A stretch of 64,000 nucleotides of DNA from Phymatolithon calcareum. Lineage: Eukaryota > Rhodophyta > Florideophyceae > Hapalidiales. This document shows positions 11,236 to 21,750 of this stretch, in pieces (position 1 is the stretch's first letter; every line of letters starts with the position of its first letter). The notes beneath the pieces were generated by a model. That model made no database searches. It was not told where the DNA came from and saw only the letters and a list, made by a program, of their open reading frames with translations. Position numbers and translations under genes: made by a program. The stretch is from positions 1,984,001-2,048,000 of the forward strand of contig OZ345361.1 in assembly GCA_977006965.1 (NCBI GenBank), read 5' to 3'.

Positions 11236-11973
11236 TCATCGAATTGCCAGATGTACCAAACAGCAATTTACGTATAAAAACACAGTGGAGACTAAACTGT
11301 CTGAGGACACTGCTGTTATAAGCATGTTGGTACCTCGACCACAGCCAATATCCAAACTATTTAAAATTAACATGAGAGAAAAGACCCATCCACAGGCCGC
11401 CTCGAAAGAATTCAGTTGGACCCAGCGCAGTGGACAATCTGTATCCTCCCGCACAAATATTCTACGATAAAAGTAATTTGAAAACATGGTTTGCAACCAA
11501 TTGCTGGCTCCACTACGCAATCGCTGGCGCAAAAACATTGACATCGGTACAAGAGTGAGCGATATCTCTTATAATCTGCATATAGATGTAGCTACTAAAT
11601 TAGAGACACAGTGCGTAGCTGTGCCATTGGTCATGCTGCATTAGCCCTTAGAGTAAAACTTCATGAGAACCTTAATGTCGCTGGTTTTTTAACTCTCCGT
11701 CCCATCCGAAGGATGGGAAGGGGAGCTACCGAAAAACGCATACCAATCCGGTTTGTTGCGGGGCAGGAGGAAATATAGACTATGCACCGATCTAGAGTAC
11801 ATCAATGAGCAATAAAGAGTTGTAATTAACTTACAAAGCTTCGTTTAGCTTATAGCAGTTGCGCTTGCCAGTATGAAACAAGGGTGCGTTCAGCGTGGAT
11901 GATTCAGAGAGTACTGCAGCACGAAAAAAGCAATCCAAGTCCCCACACTTATTTTTCCTACGTATGCCGACGC
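11236..11973. other. Gene-free stretch downstream of the photolyase gene
   Basis: Only short frames without family features. It probably holds the 3' end of the photolyase transcript and the 5' debris of the Crypton remnant. Confidence 0.35.
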
Positions 11974-13569
11974 TCAACGCCTTGTGCGCTTATGAGGGTT
12001 GCCACCTGAAGCATTCGCCCTGCTCTTCAATACGCTTTTCATTATCAGCTTCTGCAATGGGTGAAGCGAAGTACTCCGCACTTGAACATGTCTGAGATGT
12101 TCCGGTATCCCATGCTCGGCCACAAGAGACTCAATTTTTTTAACATATGCGCGCATGTCAAACTTTCGATTCAACCCCGCCTCGTTCATGTAGCGCACTT
12201 TACCCCATATCTTTCGCTCTGCCCAGCCTTTATCATGTCTACCGTAGCACCACATGATACCGGCATACGAATTTGGATCCACAGCATCCAGCCCCCAACG
12301 ATTGTTGAGACGAAGAGTGTGAGCAAGAGCAACCTTCGGGTCGTTAACCCATCCGATAATCTGCTTTGCCCAGTACATGCGCATGTAGCAATGCATCTTG
12401 CCCGTCATCAACAACTCTCGCTGTGCCGCATTCCAGAAAGGGTCGTGCGTAGCCCCCGCCTCAAGCCGTTCATAGGTGTAAATGTGGGCCCGCTTGTCCG
12501 CTTTGTGGACTTCAAGAGATATTTGAGCATACTCAGGAACAATTTTCTCGTACACCGCATAGCCCTCTTCATTGAACCAGCACATGTTGATTGCCAGCTC
12601 TCTTCTTACAATGAGCTCTTCGAGAAATGTCGCAACGCTCTCTCGCAACGCTACGTTGGAGCTCGATGCACGTTGCACACGCTTGGTTCGCATTGCAATG
12701 TCAACTGGCGAAATGCATCCAGTGCGAAGATATGGGCTAAGGTCGGACTGGAGATCCAGTGCGGGTTCGTTTCTCCCTTTTCCATACTCCTGCAGTCTGG
12801 TTTCCAAAAACCGTGTTAATGTTTCCTGTGCATGTTTCTCGCCGCCAATAAACCGAGTCACAGGCTTCACTTTGTCATCTAGCTTCGGAATGTTCGCAAC
12901 AGCTATGTCAATGTTATCCATATCCAGCGGTACACATTCAGAGTTGGATATCCATTGCTGCACGTCAAAGTCGTTGTCAGTCTCCTGAAACTTCAGTGGC
13001 ATGTCGTCAAGCTGCGTCAGAAATCGATCGAGCCTTGACATAATTTTCGGGCGAATTGTCCACGCGGCATGCTCCACCTTCTTGGATGCAGTCTCAACTG
13101 GAACAACGATATTTGATTCGACAATCGTCATGGGCACAGACAAAACTTTTTCAACTTCTCGCTCTTGCACTCTCCCGAGGTGCAAGTAATCCGCATCTGT
13201 GAAGATATGCGCAGCCGCAGATGCGAAATGTTTGAGCGCATGTTCGGGTTCGTCTTTCGCTACGACAGCAAAATGGACTTTGAGCTTTTTAAATTCTCTG
13301 GTAAGATCGCAGAGTGCCTCTAGAATGAACTGCGCGTGGCGTTCGGTCAAGAGAGTGTGATCTGCAGTAATGGACGATAGGATGTAAACAGCGCGAAGCG
13401 GGAGAGAGAGACTGTTTGCCTTTTGTACAGCTGCCTGTAGCGTGGGGTTGTGTGAAACACGCAGAGAAGTACGAACCCAGTACAAGACATAGTCACCAGA
13501 ATTGTCTTTCCGGGTTGTGCTATTAACCGTGCGCATACGTTCCGGTTCGCATCCACGGATGATGCCCAT
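11974..13569 (-). CDS. PHR2: Class II CPD photolyase
   Basis: 531 residues from the ATG at 13,569; the frame is open further upstream but has no other ATG. A second Met at 13,536 is also possible. The N-terminal Rossmann-like antenna domain (about residues 20-160) opens with YVLYWVRTSLRVSHNPTLQ. The C-terminal FAD-binding domain has the hallmark class II string: MHCYMRMYWAK, LNNRWGLDAVDPNSYAG, then WCYGRHDKGWAERKIWGKVR. The enzyme splits UV-induced cyclobutane pyrimidine dimers with blue light and reduced FAD. The basic tail (ending HKRTRR) could act as a nuclear signal. No intron is required. Class II photolyases are typical of plants, algae and animals, and no class I or cryptochrome motif is seen. 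Confidence in the family is high, in the exact start moderate. Confidence 0.92.
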   Translation of the reverse strand: MGIIRGCEPERMRTVNSTTRKDNSGDYVLYWVRTSLRVSHNPTLQAAVQKANSLSLPLRAVYILSSITADHTLLTERHAQFILEALCDLTREFKKLKVHFAVVAKDEPEHALKHFASAAAHIFTDADYLHLGRVQEREVEKVLSVPMTIVESNIVVPVETASKKVEHAAWTIRPKIMSRLDRFLTQLDDMPLKFQETDNDFDVQQWISNSECVPLDMDNIDIAVANIPKLDDKVKPVTRFIGGEKHAQETLTRFLETRLQEYGKGRNEPALDLQSDLSPYLRTGCISPVDIAMRTKRVQRASSSNVALRESVATFLEELIVRRELAINMCWFNEEGYAVYEKIVPEYAQISLEVHKADKRAHIYTYERLEAGATHDPFWNAAQRELLMTGKMHCYMRMYWAKQIIGWVNDPKVALAHTLRLNNRWGLDAVDPNSYAGIMWCYGRHDKGWAERKIWGKVRYMNEAGLNRKFDMRAYVKKIESLVAEHGIPEHLRHVQVRSTSLHPLQKLIMKSVLKSRANASGGNPHKRTRR

Positions 13570-14819
13570 CGTGAACGGTGCTCTCGCCTTGAACAAGCGC
13601 CTGGAGGCTTTGGAACAGCCAGACAGGCGCTGTCGGCGTTCAAATTTGCAAAACCCATTCGCCGATGAGGGCCGATGAACGAATAGTACTGGAAATTGAG
13701 AAAATGGGAACGCCAATATGTCCAATAGAATACGTGCACTTGTGGAATTTGAACCTGAAGGAAGTAGAAGAAGAATTTTATTCACCGTGGGGTTCTTCTG
13801 AAAATCACAGCCATGTTAAACGCTTCGTTCTGTCTCTTATCTGTACCACATCTGGCAACATATTCGGCTTGTCTGCTGGGATTTTAACAGAATCCCTTCT
13901 TGAACATCCTTCCAGACTTGAACGGCTTCTTCTAATCCCCACATATTGATACCGCGCCTTCTTCCGATTGTTCAACGTTTAGTGATGGTGCTCCTCTTCT
14001 TTGGATACTCAATATCATTCAATACTTCTGCCAGGTCCTCTCTTCTGCTCGTTCTAGGTACTTTATCCATCTTACAAGGTTCAAAGCGAATCTCTCTCCT
14101 GGCCGGCGCCCCAAGAAAGAGCACTGTGTCCATGGCCTGTGTATTCCACAGCTTCGAAATTTCAGACCTGGAATCCTCCTGGCGTGAGCTCGTCTTAGGG
14201 CTCTTGGGGAAGTGGCATTGCCGAGAAGCCGAAAAGGCCTCGCGCTGCTCTGTGGTGCCTCCATGCACCAGGTCCCGTCATTCAAATAAAGCGTAACAAC
14301 CCACATGGTCAATGGTTTCCACGTGTCCTGTATTCGCACCAAGAGGAAGTTGTTGGATATAAGCTTACCAGTTCTCAATTGCTAGACGAGAGCTCCACTG
14401 CATATGAGCATTTAGATCCGACTCTCAGTGCTGGGGATCTGTGCGAGTTCCCCGGAACTCCGATCTTCAAATGCTCAGTTGATCGAGGCTATAGCGATCC
14501 GAAAAGTCGCATGTCAGCATGTAACAGCAGTCCATTTGCCTCCCTTTTGATAAGTGGAACAAGTTTTCAAATCTGTTGAGGATCTAAGACCGGCTCTTGT
14601 TCGCTGCGAAATTGAAGCCCAGTGCTAGGGCTTGACCCTAGTGCAAATTTGAACTGTAAGTTGTTGTTTGGCAAGTTGTTCAGGAGGCGCTGCCCGTGCT
14701 TGCCTGCTGATACTGTCCTAGCTCTCATTCAGTACGTTGCCAGCAGTTGTAAAAACAGCATTCAGCGGAGTTGGGGACGAGAGGATCGGCTTCGCAAGTA
14801 TGGTGTTGCGGACCGCATA
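13570..14819. other. Intergenic stretch, no supported gene
   Basis: A minus-strand frame at about 13,972-14,378 is open for 100-119 codons but begins without a good ATG and shows no known domain; it could be an exon of an unrecognised gene. Otherwise nothing is seen. Confidence 0.35.
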
Positions 14820-15102
14820 ATATTACTGCAACAGAGTAACATTCCCATGCCGTTCACTGTGTGCTAGTCCGATAACTAACAGTTCACTTAATGTTCACTT
14901 TCTGTTCAACAAGTGAACCCATACTGACACGGACCGATACTAGTCTAATTATTTCACCGACAGTGCACCGCTACGGGCACACTCTCTGTAGTTAGACTAC
15001 TTAAGCAAAGAAGCTCTCAGGAACTTCACCATAAACTAAGAACTGGAACTTCAGCATGAAGGCCATCAACCAATGATAGCAACCCTTTCGAACAAAACAC
15101 CA
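14820..15102 (-). repeat. Dispersed repeat B, copy 2 (inverted)
   Basis: The reverse complement of this segment aligns with 3,101-3,395, with the same ordered landmarks, including GTGCACTGTCGGTGAAATAA and GTTATCGGACTA. Identity is patchy, roughly 75-85%. It lies in the intergenic DNA between photolyase and DPH1. Confidence 0.6.
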
Positions 15103-16158
15103 TTCACTGGTTACAAATACAGTACCACAGCAATTGGCAGTGGTCTTGTATTATCATGCATCACCTTCCCTACTGGGAGGCGATATTGAGTTTTCTGCTG
15201 AGCACAGCGTGATGATGAACATTGGAGACAGGTACGGTGCTTAATACATGAAACAAGGGGAAGGGCGTAGGCTTGTCGACCAGCTCCCCCTGTGTTGAGA
15301 TCCTTTTGCTGAAGACACTTTGCTTGTGGTTGGGAAGCATGTCGCTGTGCACAATATTGCCGATGAAAGCGATATGAGAAGCAGGTTGACGACATTTCTT
15401 TGGGCTAGCAACATCGACCAAAAATCGCACTTCATCGTGATGTTGGTCCACAAGCTGTCCAAAATCAACGTCGCGTACCCCTGTTGTGTGAAAACTGCAG
15501 ACGCGAGGAAATTTCAATCTTCAAGACTCTCAGTTTTACTGTACTGGTAATAGCACACTCATCGATGTTACATAGAAGAGCGCAGGTGAACCGAGAGTAC
15601 TGTACTTCGCCCATTGTCCTGGACATGAATTTCGCACGGTTAACTCTATTTCGCAGGTGAGCATCGTGCCATGAGTGCTTGGTTGTGGCTTTTCGTAATC
15701 ATTCCAAACGTTTAGCGAGGAAGGTGAAAAGAGACAAAACTGGGATTCTTAAGTATTTTTCTTTGCAGCAATGGCACTTGATTTCCTCGCATCAAAAAGT
15801 GGAGATCGACCAAGATGTTTGGGTGGATTTCGACCGTGAAAACTAGCGAAACAACTCGTCAAGCCGGGAGACGAACAAAGTGACCTGTACAGTTTACCAA
15901 ATTGCTCTCCTCTACCCAGTGCAGCCCACCCTATTTCCTTACATCCAAAAATTAGATAGAAATTGAAACGATAAAAATATTTCCGATTATTGCTCATGAT
16001 TTCCAAATATTTTCGTCATGACTCAATGATCAATATAATGTTGATGATGTTGACCTTCGAAGCGAAGGCTATCCTTCGACGGTGACCCGGCAACCCACTC
16101 TGGGTATCACAGTAAAGAACTCTTTACTTTCGGTACTGCGCCGCACAGTCTCCAAGTC
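15103..16158. other. Intergenic stretch upstream of DPH1
   Basis: No supported gene. The last 150 bp, with a CTTCGAAGCGAAGGCTATCC inverted motif near 16,057, probably hold the DPH1 promoter and 5' UTR. Confidence 0.35.
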
Positions 16159-17517
16159 ATGTCTTCTCCCAACCCTTCCACTGTGTTCCCTGGTTCTGAA
16201 ATCACCGTAGCAACAGGGTCTTCAGCGCTTTCTACTGTGGACGACGTGCAACTTCGCCCTTCGGTCCCAGTGCGGTCTGGTCGCCTCGCCGGGAGCGGCC
16301 TCCGAGTGGCCGAGGGCCGGAGCAAAACCTCAACAGGACAGCGTCGTCCACGTCGCACAAATGCTGTACCCGACTCAATTTTGCACGACGAAGCGCTCAA
16401 TGCTGACATCGCACTACTTCCCTCCAACTACTCATTCGAAATTCACAAGACGGTTTGGCGTGTGAAGTCCGCGGGCGCGAAACGCGTTGCATTACAAATG
16501 CCCGAGGGACTGTTGCGCTTTTCCTGTATCATTGCGGACATCCTGCGGAAGCATGCGGGCGGTGCTGCGGCAGTGGTGATGGGCGACGTCACATATGGTG
16601 CATGTTGCGTTGACGATTTCTCCGCCGCTGCACTTGGTTGCGACTTTTTGGTGCACTATGGGCATAGTTGTTTAGTGCCGGTGAAAGGGTGTCTAATTCC
16701 TATGTTATACGTCTTTGTGCACATAGCGTTTGAACCACGACATCTTGTCAAATGCCTTAAGGACAATTTTAAGACAACTGACCGTCTAGCAGTTATTGGT
16801 ACTATCCAATTCGTTGACACGATCCACTCAATACGAACGGAGCTTGAGAATCATTTCTCAGACATCGCCATACCTCAGAGCAAACCATTGTCACCAGGAG
16901 AAGTACTTGGATGTACTTCCCCGAAAATGCCAGACCGCGATGCACTTGTTTACGTCGGAGACGGCCGATTTCATCTGGAAAGTGCCATGATTGCAAACCC
17001 TGGTCTGTCGGCTTATCGATACGACCCGTATAGCAAAATATTCAGCGTTGAGGAGTACGGATATGCAGAAATGCGTTCCATTCGTCGCGGGGCCATCGAG
17101 AAGGCGATGAAGGCGAGCTCGTTCGGGATTATACTGGGAACTTTAGGACGTCAAGGTTCACCGGCAATTTTGAAGAGGTTGCAGGCGGCGGCGCGAAAGG
17201 CGGGAAAAGCAAGCGTCGTGATTCTGTTGTCCGAAATAGCACCCTCCAAGATTGAGTTACTGGAGCAGTCGGGCATTCAGGCGTGGGTTCAGATTGCATG
17301 TCCGCGGCTTAGCATTGACTGGGGAACGTGCTACGGGTCACGTCCTTTGCTCAACCCTTACGAAGCGTTTGTGGCTCTTGGAGAGGCGGAATGGCGCGAG
17401 AATGAATATCCTATGGACTTTTATGCCAAAAATGCTGGACCATGGACCAATTATCACAAACCTGAGAACGCTGAGGTGAAAGCTTCCAGTCTCGCTGATT
17501 GTGCATGTGCCAAGTGA
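16159..17517 (+). CDS. DPH1: Diphthamide synthase subunit DPH1
   Basis: 452 residues from ATG, close to the family's usual ~440. After a low-complexity N-terminus (about 1-85) the conserved core begins at LPSNYSFEIHKTVWR. The three cysteines that hold the radical-SAM-like 4Fe-4S cluster lie in YGACCVDD, LGCTSPK and IACPRLSIDWG, the classic three-domain spacing. The heterodimer DPH1-DPH2 transfers the 3-amino-3-carboxypropyl group of SAM to a histidine of elongation factor eEF2, the first step of diphthamide synthesis in the cytosol. ALQMPEGLL and VMGDVTYGACC separate it from DPH2, which lacks the full cysteine set. The stop is 16 bp from the stop of the convergent TRM44 gene, so their 3' UTRs must overlap. 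Confidence 0.95.
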   Translation: MSSPNPSTVFPGSEITVATGSSALSTVDDVQLRPSVPVRSGRLAGSGLRVAEGRSKTSTGQRRPRRTNAVPDSILHDEALNADIALLPSNYSFEIHKTVWRVKSAGAKRVALQMPEGLLRFSCIIADILRKHAGGAAAVVMGDVTYGACCVDDFSAAALGCDFLVHYGHSCLVPVKGCLIPMLYVFVHIAFEPRHLVKCLKDNFKTTDRLAVIGTIQFVDTIHSIRTELENHFSDIAIPQSKPLSPGEVLGCTSPKMPDRDALVYVGDGRFHLESAMIANPGLSAYRYDPYSKIFSVEEYGYAEMRSIRRGAIEKAMKASSFGIILGTLGRQGSPAILKRLQAAARKAGKASVVILLSEIAPSKIELLEQSGIQAWVQIACPRLSIDWGTCYGSRPLLNPYEAFVALGEAEWRENEYPMDFYAKNAGPWTNYHKPENAEVKASSLADCACAK

Positions 17518-17533
17518 ATTTTCAACAAATGCA

Positions 17534-19153
17534 TCATGCATGTGAGAGATTAGCATCAAGCAAAAGTAACTTGGTGAGCTGGGCGGCGACGGCAGGATCA
17601 GTTCTATTTTCGTGCGCAATTGACGTTCCGATGATGCATTTGTACTTTGTGCTGGGAATTCGAAGATTTTCAATCATGACGTGAAAACCATAAGCTACAC
17701 ACAAACGTTTCACCCATTCTACGTACTGGTCATACTTGCCCTCACAATCTTTGTGAGGTATTGCGACAGTCCGTCTCTTATTTCCGAATGCGAGTTTCTT
17801 ACCATCGAAGTCGAAGAAGCAGCACGGCAATATAAATATTTTTGGGCTCGCATCTCTTATTTCTGTGCCAACCTCGTCGATCATTACTGTCCTCGCTTTG
17901 CGCTTATTGAACGGCTTTTGCGCCCTGGCGGCTAAAGCCGGCAACCAAGGGGTGAGCTCGTCGCTATGATTACCGATAATCCAATCGTATCCTGCGCAGT
18001 CAAATGTTTCGGGGTCAATAGACTCATGTCGCAGGGACTCGGAAACGTGTTTAGGATAACGATCCCAAATTTTCCTTTTCTGGATATCCAAACCGATGCC
18101 TGAATAACCTTCCATGCGGAGAAGATAAACCAAAAATCCATTTCCGCACCCCGCGTCGACGAATGTTTGAAAAGATTCGAGGTTGTCTTTTTCACGCTCC
18201 AACTCCCAAAGCGCGCACAAATATGCAGCAATTGCCATTTCCTCAAATACGAACTTGACAGGGTCTGTTACTTCACTGTGCGCCCATATACCAACCCAGT
18301 AGGAGTATCGCAGCTTGAGTCGGTTATAGTGGGTTCTGTACAAGCGTTCCGGAACCAGTACATCATGGATGACACGCTTCACGTAGGTGGATACGCCACG
18401 TACAGAGTCGAAGCGCTCAGCTCGTTTTCGGAGTTGCGAAAGTTGCTTCACAGCAGCTTTTTTAGCGTGTTTCTGAATGACCGTAAAACTACGAGACGCT
18501 GTTTCTGAGGTCTTCTCATCACCAAGCGGCACAATCGCGAATCGCAATAGGTACTTTCCAGATGTACCATTTTTCTGATCTCGGTCTGGCACCTCTTCCC
18601 ATGTGTACTTGTAGCAGCGCGCCTTGGGATAATGAAAGGGCCAGTATGTCATGGCTCGGGGATTATCGTCGCCACTGACAGATTCCGGAATTACAAGTCC
18701 AAATACGGCTGTGTGTCGCTCCGGGTGTGTGTCAGTTTTCATTGCGACATATTGGGCAGTCCATTCATGTGCAGTATAAGATGGGTCCGTTCCAGACGGA
18801 CCGCCGCCGATAGGAGACGGCGTCTTGCGAACAATTTCTCGAACGGCAGTATATCGCATTCCCGGGGTAGGAATATGTGAGACCAATTGCGACTTGTTTT
18901 CTGACTGCAAGTCATGTGCATACATGGGGGTCAGGGCTTCGGAGTCAATATGCATTTCAAAAATTTGGCGGTTCCAGTGTAGAGTTCTTGTATATGTGTC
19001 CATGACATACCAGAACGCTTTCTCATCGGCGGTTGTTTGTTCAGTGTGCAACTCGAGCCAATTGGGCTCTGCTTCGAAATCGTCATAGGGCATGGCGGTC
19101 AAATTGCTCGTGGAGGGCGGGACTTGCACATGAGATTGAAAATGTGAGCCCAT
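17534..19153 (-). CDS. TRM44: tRNA(Ser) Um44 2'-O-methyltransferase TRM44
   Basis: 539 residues from the ATG at 19,153. The C-terminal half is the SAM-dependent methyltransferase: TFVDAGCGNGFLVYLL (motif I, SAM binding), GIGLDIQKRKIWDRYP, then DWIIGNHSDELTPWLPALAA and FILPCCFFDFDGKK, strings characteristic of TRM44/TRMT44, and closing ENLRIPSTKYKCIIG. The N-terminal ~300 residues match the family's long variable region. In yeast the enzyme methylates U44 in the variable region of tRNA-Ser in the cytosol. It is intronless and convergent with DPH1; both act on translation, but functional coupling is not implied. Confidence 0.92.
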   Translation of the reverse strand: MGSHFQSHVQVPPSTSNLTAMPYDDFEAEPNWLELHTEQTTADEKAFWYVMDTYTRTLHWNRQIFEMHIDSEALTPMYAHDLQSENKSQLVSHIPTPGMRYTAVREIVRKTPSPIGGGPSGTDPSYTAHEWTAQYVAMKTDTHPERHTAVFGLVIPESVSGDDNPRAMTYWPFHYPKARCYKYTWEEVPDRDQKNGTSGKYLLRFAIVPLGDEKTSETASRSFTVIQKHAKKAAVKQLSQLRKRAERFDSVRGVSTYVKRVIHDVLVPERLYRTHYNRLKLRYSYWVGIWAHSEVTDPVKFVFEEMAIAAYLCALWELEREKDNLESFQTFVDAGCGNGFLVYLLRMEGYSGIGLDIQKRKIWDRYPKHVSESLRHESIDPETFDCAGYDWIIGNHSDELTPWLPALAARAQKPFNKRKARTVMIDEVGTEIRDASPKIFILPCCFFDFDGKKLAFGNKRRTVAIPHKDCEGKYDQYVEWVKRLCVAYGFHVMIENLRIPSTKYKCIIGTSIAHENRTDPAVAAQLTKLLLLDANLSHA

Positions 19154-20044
19154 AGCTGAGACTGGACTGCAAACTTGAGTGGCGGTGAACGCCGACCAGT
19201 GTTCTTCAGTTGGGCTTCGAGCGGCGAATCCTCGGCGTGCGCCGAGTGCGCGGGTCAGTGCGATTGCTCGAGTGTATGATTATCAAAAAAAGAGGTCTTT
19301 TTTGGAGGATCGACATTGGGAATCCCTGTATGTGTTAGCGCGCTACTGGGTCAAAGGATGACACCCTGAACCGTTCCTGATGATTCAGGACTCGAGCCGC
19401 TATTGAGTAGGTACCAAATTTTGGTAATGACTGTGTGAAGAACGTGACAGAAGCGCTCTATGCTGCTGCGAGCGTTAGCACTTCCGTGACGAGGCTGCAC
19501 ACTGTCAAAGAGGAATGTGACTTCTCATTGCCGAATCCTATTCAAGACGCGACGATGATGAAGAGATACGTCTCAAGAAATCGGCACCATCTGTTGACAC
19601 AAGAAGCACGAGCGTGATATGCTGGCGACTAACGTCATTGGGCGAAGATGATGCAATGAGGATCTCCTGAGGACCGTTGCAACAGTCATTGCATCGGATA
19701 TATCGATCGTACCACGGAAGATCATTTCTGTACCCCCTGATCCGTTACCCTGCAAGCCCGACCAGTGCCATCTCTGATCGGGACATGCGGGAGATCTGAA
19801 ACCGAAATAATTTTACAGCCCCCAGTGTGTGCGAGCGGCCGTCATTGCCACCCGTCGATCGGTCATGTGTACGTGGACCCAACCCCGACAGTGGCGCGTG
19901 TGTATTGGGTAATGTGAGCACTAGGCCCGACCGCGATGCAATGAGCGGGTCACTCATTGCGGGCGCGCCTGGTTATCGCGCGCCCTTTTCACTCGGCACA
20001 ACTTGGATTCTCGCTCCGTCTTTGCAGCTTGCGACAATCACATC
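19154..20044. other. Divergent intergenic region
   Basis: About 890 bp between the starts of TRM44 (-) and the membrane-protein gene (+). It presumably holds both promoters; no repeat or gene is recognised. Confidence 0.4.
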
Positions 20045-20856
20045 ATGCATCCGCAGTCGTATCTCCCGCATTCACTGCCTGGTCCCGGTCCCACCGCTCA
20101 CGCGCGACGAAGACGACTGTGTGGTTTGCATGCGCTACTGCTTTGCACTGGTTTACTTGCGCTGCTTGGGTTGGGAATCGCAGGTTCAAGTGTGCGTTCC
20201 ACGAACACGGAGGTAAGACAAAGGGCTTCGAGTGCGATTGGGGCTCTACATCGCATGTTTAAGGATGTACGGGCATATGACTGGCGTGGTGCAGCCACGT
20301 TTCGAGTTACGCAGCCTATGCGCATTAGCATTGCGTTGAGTTTGGTGCTTGGGGTTTTGCTTGGCGTTGGGGTCGGGGTTCTGTCGGGACTTGAACCGTC
20401 GGTTGTTATAGGCGTTTCAGCGTCGATGGCGCTCGGTTGTGTGTTTGTCATGTCGTTTGCGATTGTGCATGGAGTTAATGTGCTCCGAGCAACATGTTTC
20501 GCAATATTTGTCAGTGCTTGCTTGCCCGCAGGTGGGTTTCTATTGCGCCTATTCGCTGTTCAGTTGAAGGAGTCATTGCTCTATTCTGACACTTGGAAGA
20601 TTGTATTTTGTGTCTTTCAACAGGATTTGGGCTTGGGTTTGGCGTTGGCTGCCTCTTAGCGGGTAAGACACAGTGCGTCCTTTAACCCACAATCACTTTA
20701 TGGAATTACCATGTGCTGACACCGTATGTCTCGTTTATGGCAGTGTTTATGGGATTGGAAAATCCAGATGATGTTCGAGAGAAAACCCATCACTTTGTAA
20801 CGCATTTTTCCGATTTTGCAAGAGTAGTCTTTGCATTTACACTTGCCATTTTATGA
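20045..20856 (+). CDS. Small multi-pass membrane protein, two introns
   Basis: I do not recognise the family. The first exon (20,045-20,531) starts at an ATG and encodes a basic N-terminus, a hydrophobic segment LLLCTGLLALLGLGIAG, a ~45-residue polar stretch and two or three glycine-rich membrane spans (LVLGVLLGVGVGVLSG; ASMALGCVFVMSFAIV). Intron 1 (20,532-20,623, GTGGGT...CAACAG, branch CTGAC) and intron 2 (20,663-20,743, GTAAGA...GGCAG, branch GCTGAC) join exons 20,624-20,662 and 20,744-20,856. The second exon adds another glycine-rich hydrophobic run (GFGLGFGVGCLLA), and the last ends FARVVFAFTLAIL. The predicted product is 212 residues. If the introns are not used, the first frame ends at 20,659. 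The exon model rests on splice signals and frame alone; the 3' end could extend by another exon. Confidence 0.45.
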
Positions 20857-21750
20857 CCTGGAGCCTTGGTGCGATTTGAATGTACCGCTTTTACTTGTTA
20901 TACTCATATCTTGCGGCTTGTTCGAAAATCTGATGTCACCAGTCCATGCTTATACAGTCGGATCCGCCGCGTCAAGTGCCACGAAGTGAAGCTACATTTT
21001 TGCCTCCATTCGTATCTTGTTACCTCTATAGTTTTCCCTAACTTTATATTTATTTTATGGTTCAAGGTCCGTAATTGAGGCAACACCCACTTTCATGGCC
21101 GCATTGCGGTAACAAGTACGCTACCCAAGCGTTTTTATGAACGGACATTTGCTAAAGTAAACACTACAATCGAAACAGAGCTCAAGAGAATCGACTCCTA
21201 TGTGACGATCATGGGCTTACGGTTCTCTATTGCTGCTATCACTGACTATCAATAGGCCATCTTTTTTTGCTCAAATCTTACATATTTACATAATGAAAGG
21301 ATTGAAGTTTTTACACCGTACAAACAGCTTTTATCATCAGAAATGACAGAACTTAGGCCCTCGACATGCTGCTGACCTCACATGGGAGAACACAGAGCAA
21401 AAGGAAACATAATAAGGAAATGAAAATGAGCTTTATAGAGGGTGCTATACGGCGAAGGAGCTGTGGTAGTGCGAGGATCGAGTCGAATCATCCAGTGCAG
21501 ACGCTTTCACACCAAGTCCACCTTCTTAATTTTGCATAGAACTCGGCTTCGGTTATCTAAATATTCGAAAATAGATTCGAAAAATAAGTTCCAATTGGAA
21601 GTATGCAACGTGTAATATGCTTGAAATCTGTGCGTACAGGTTGCACTCCTGTTCCCTCATGTCCTTCTTCCCGCCAGTTTGGCTTGCAAGGAAGGCGGAT
21701 CAGTGAGCGTGATCCCGCCTGTGATTCCAGCATGCGACGCAATCTACCGA
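20857..21750. other. Intergenic stretch upstream of the FANCA-like gene
   Basis: No gene recognised. A short upstream exon of the next gene could lie in 21,420-21,680, but I see no decisive splice pair. Confidence 0.35.
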
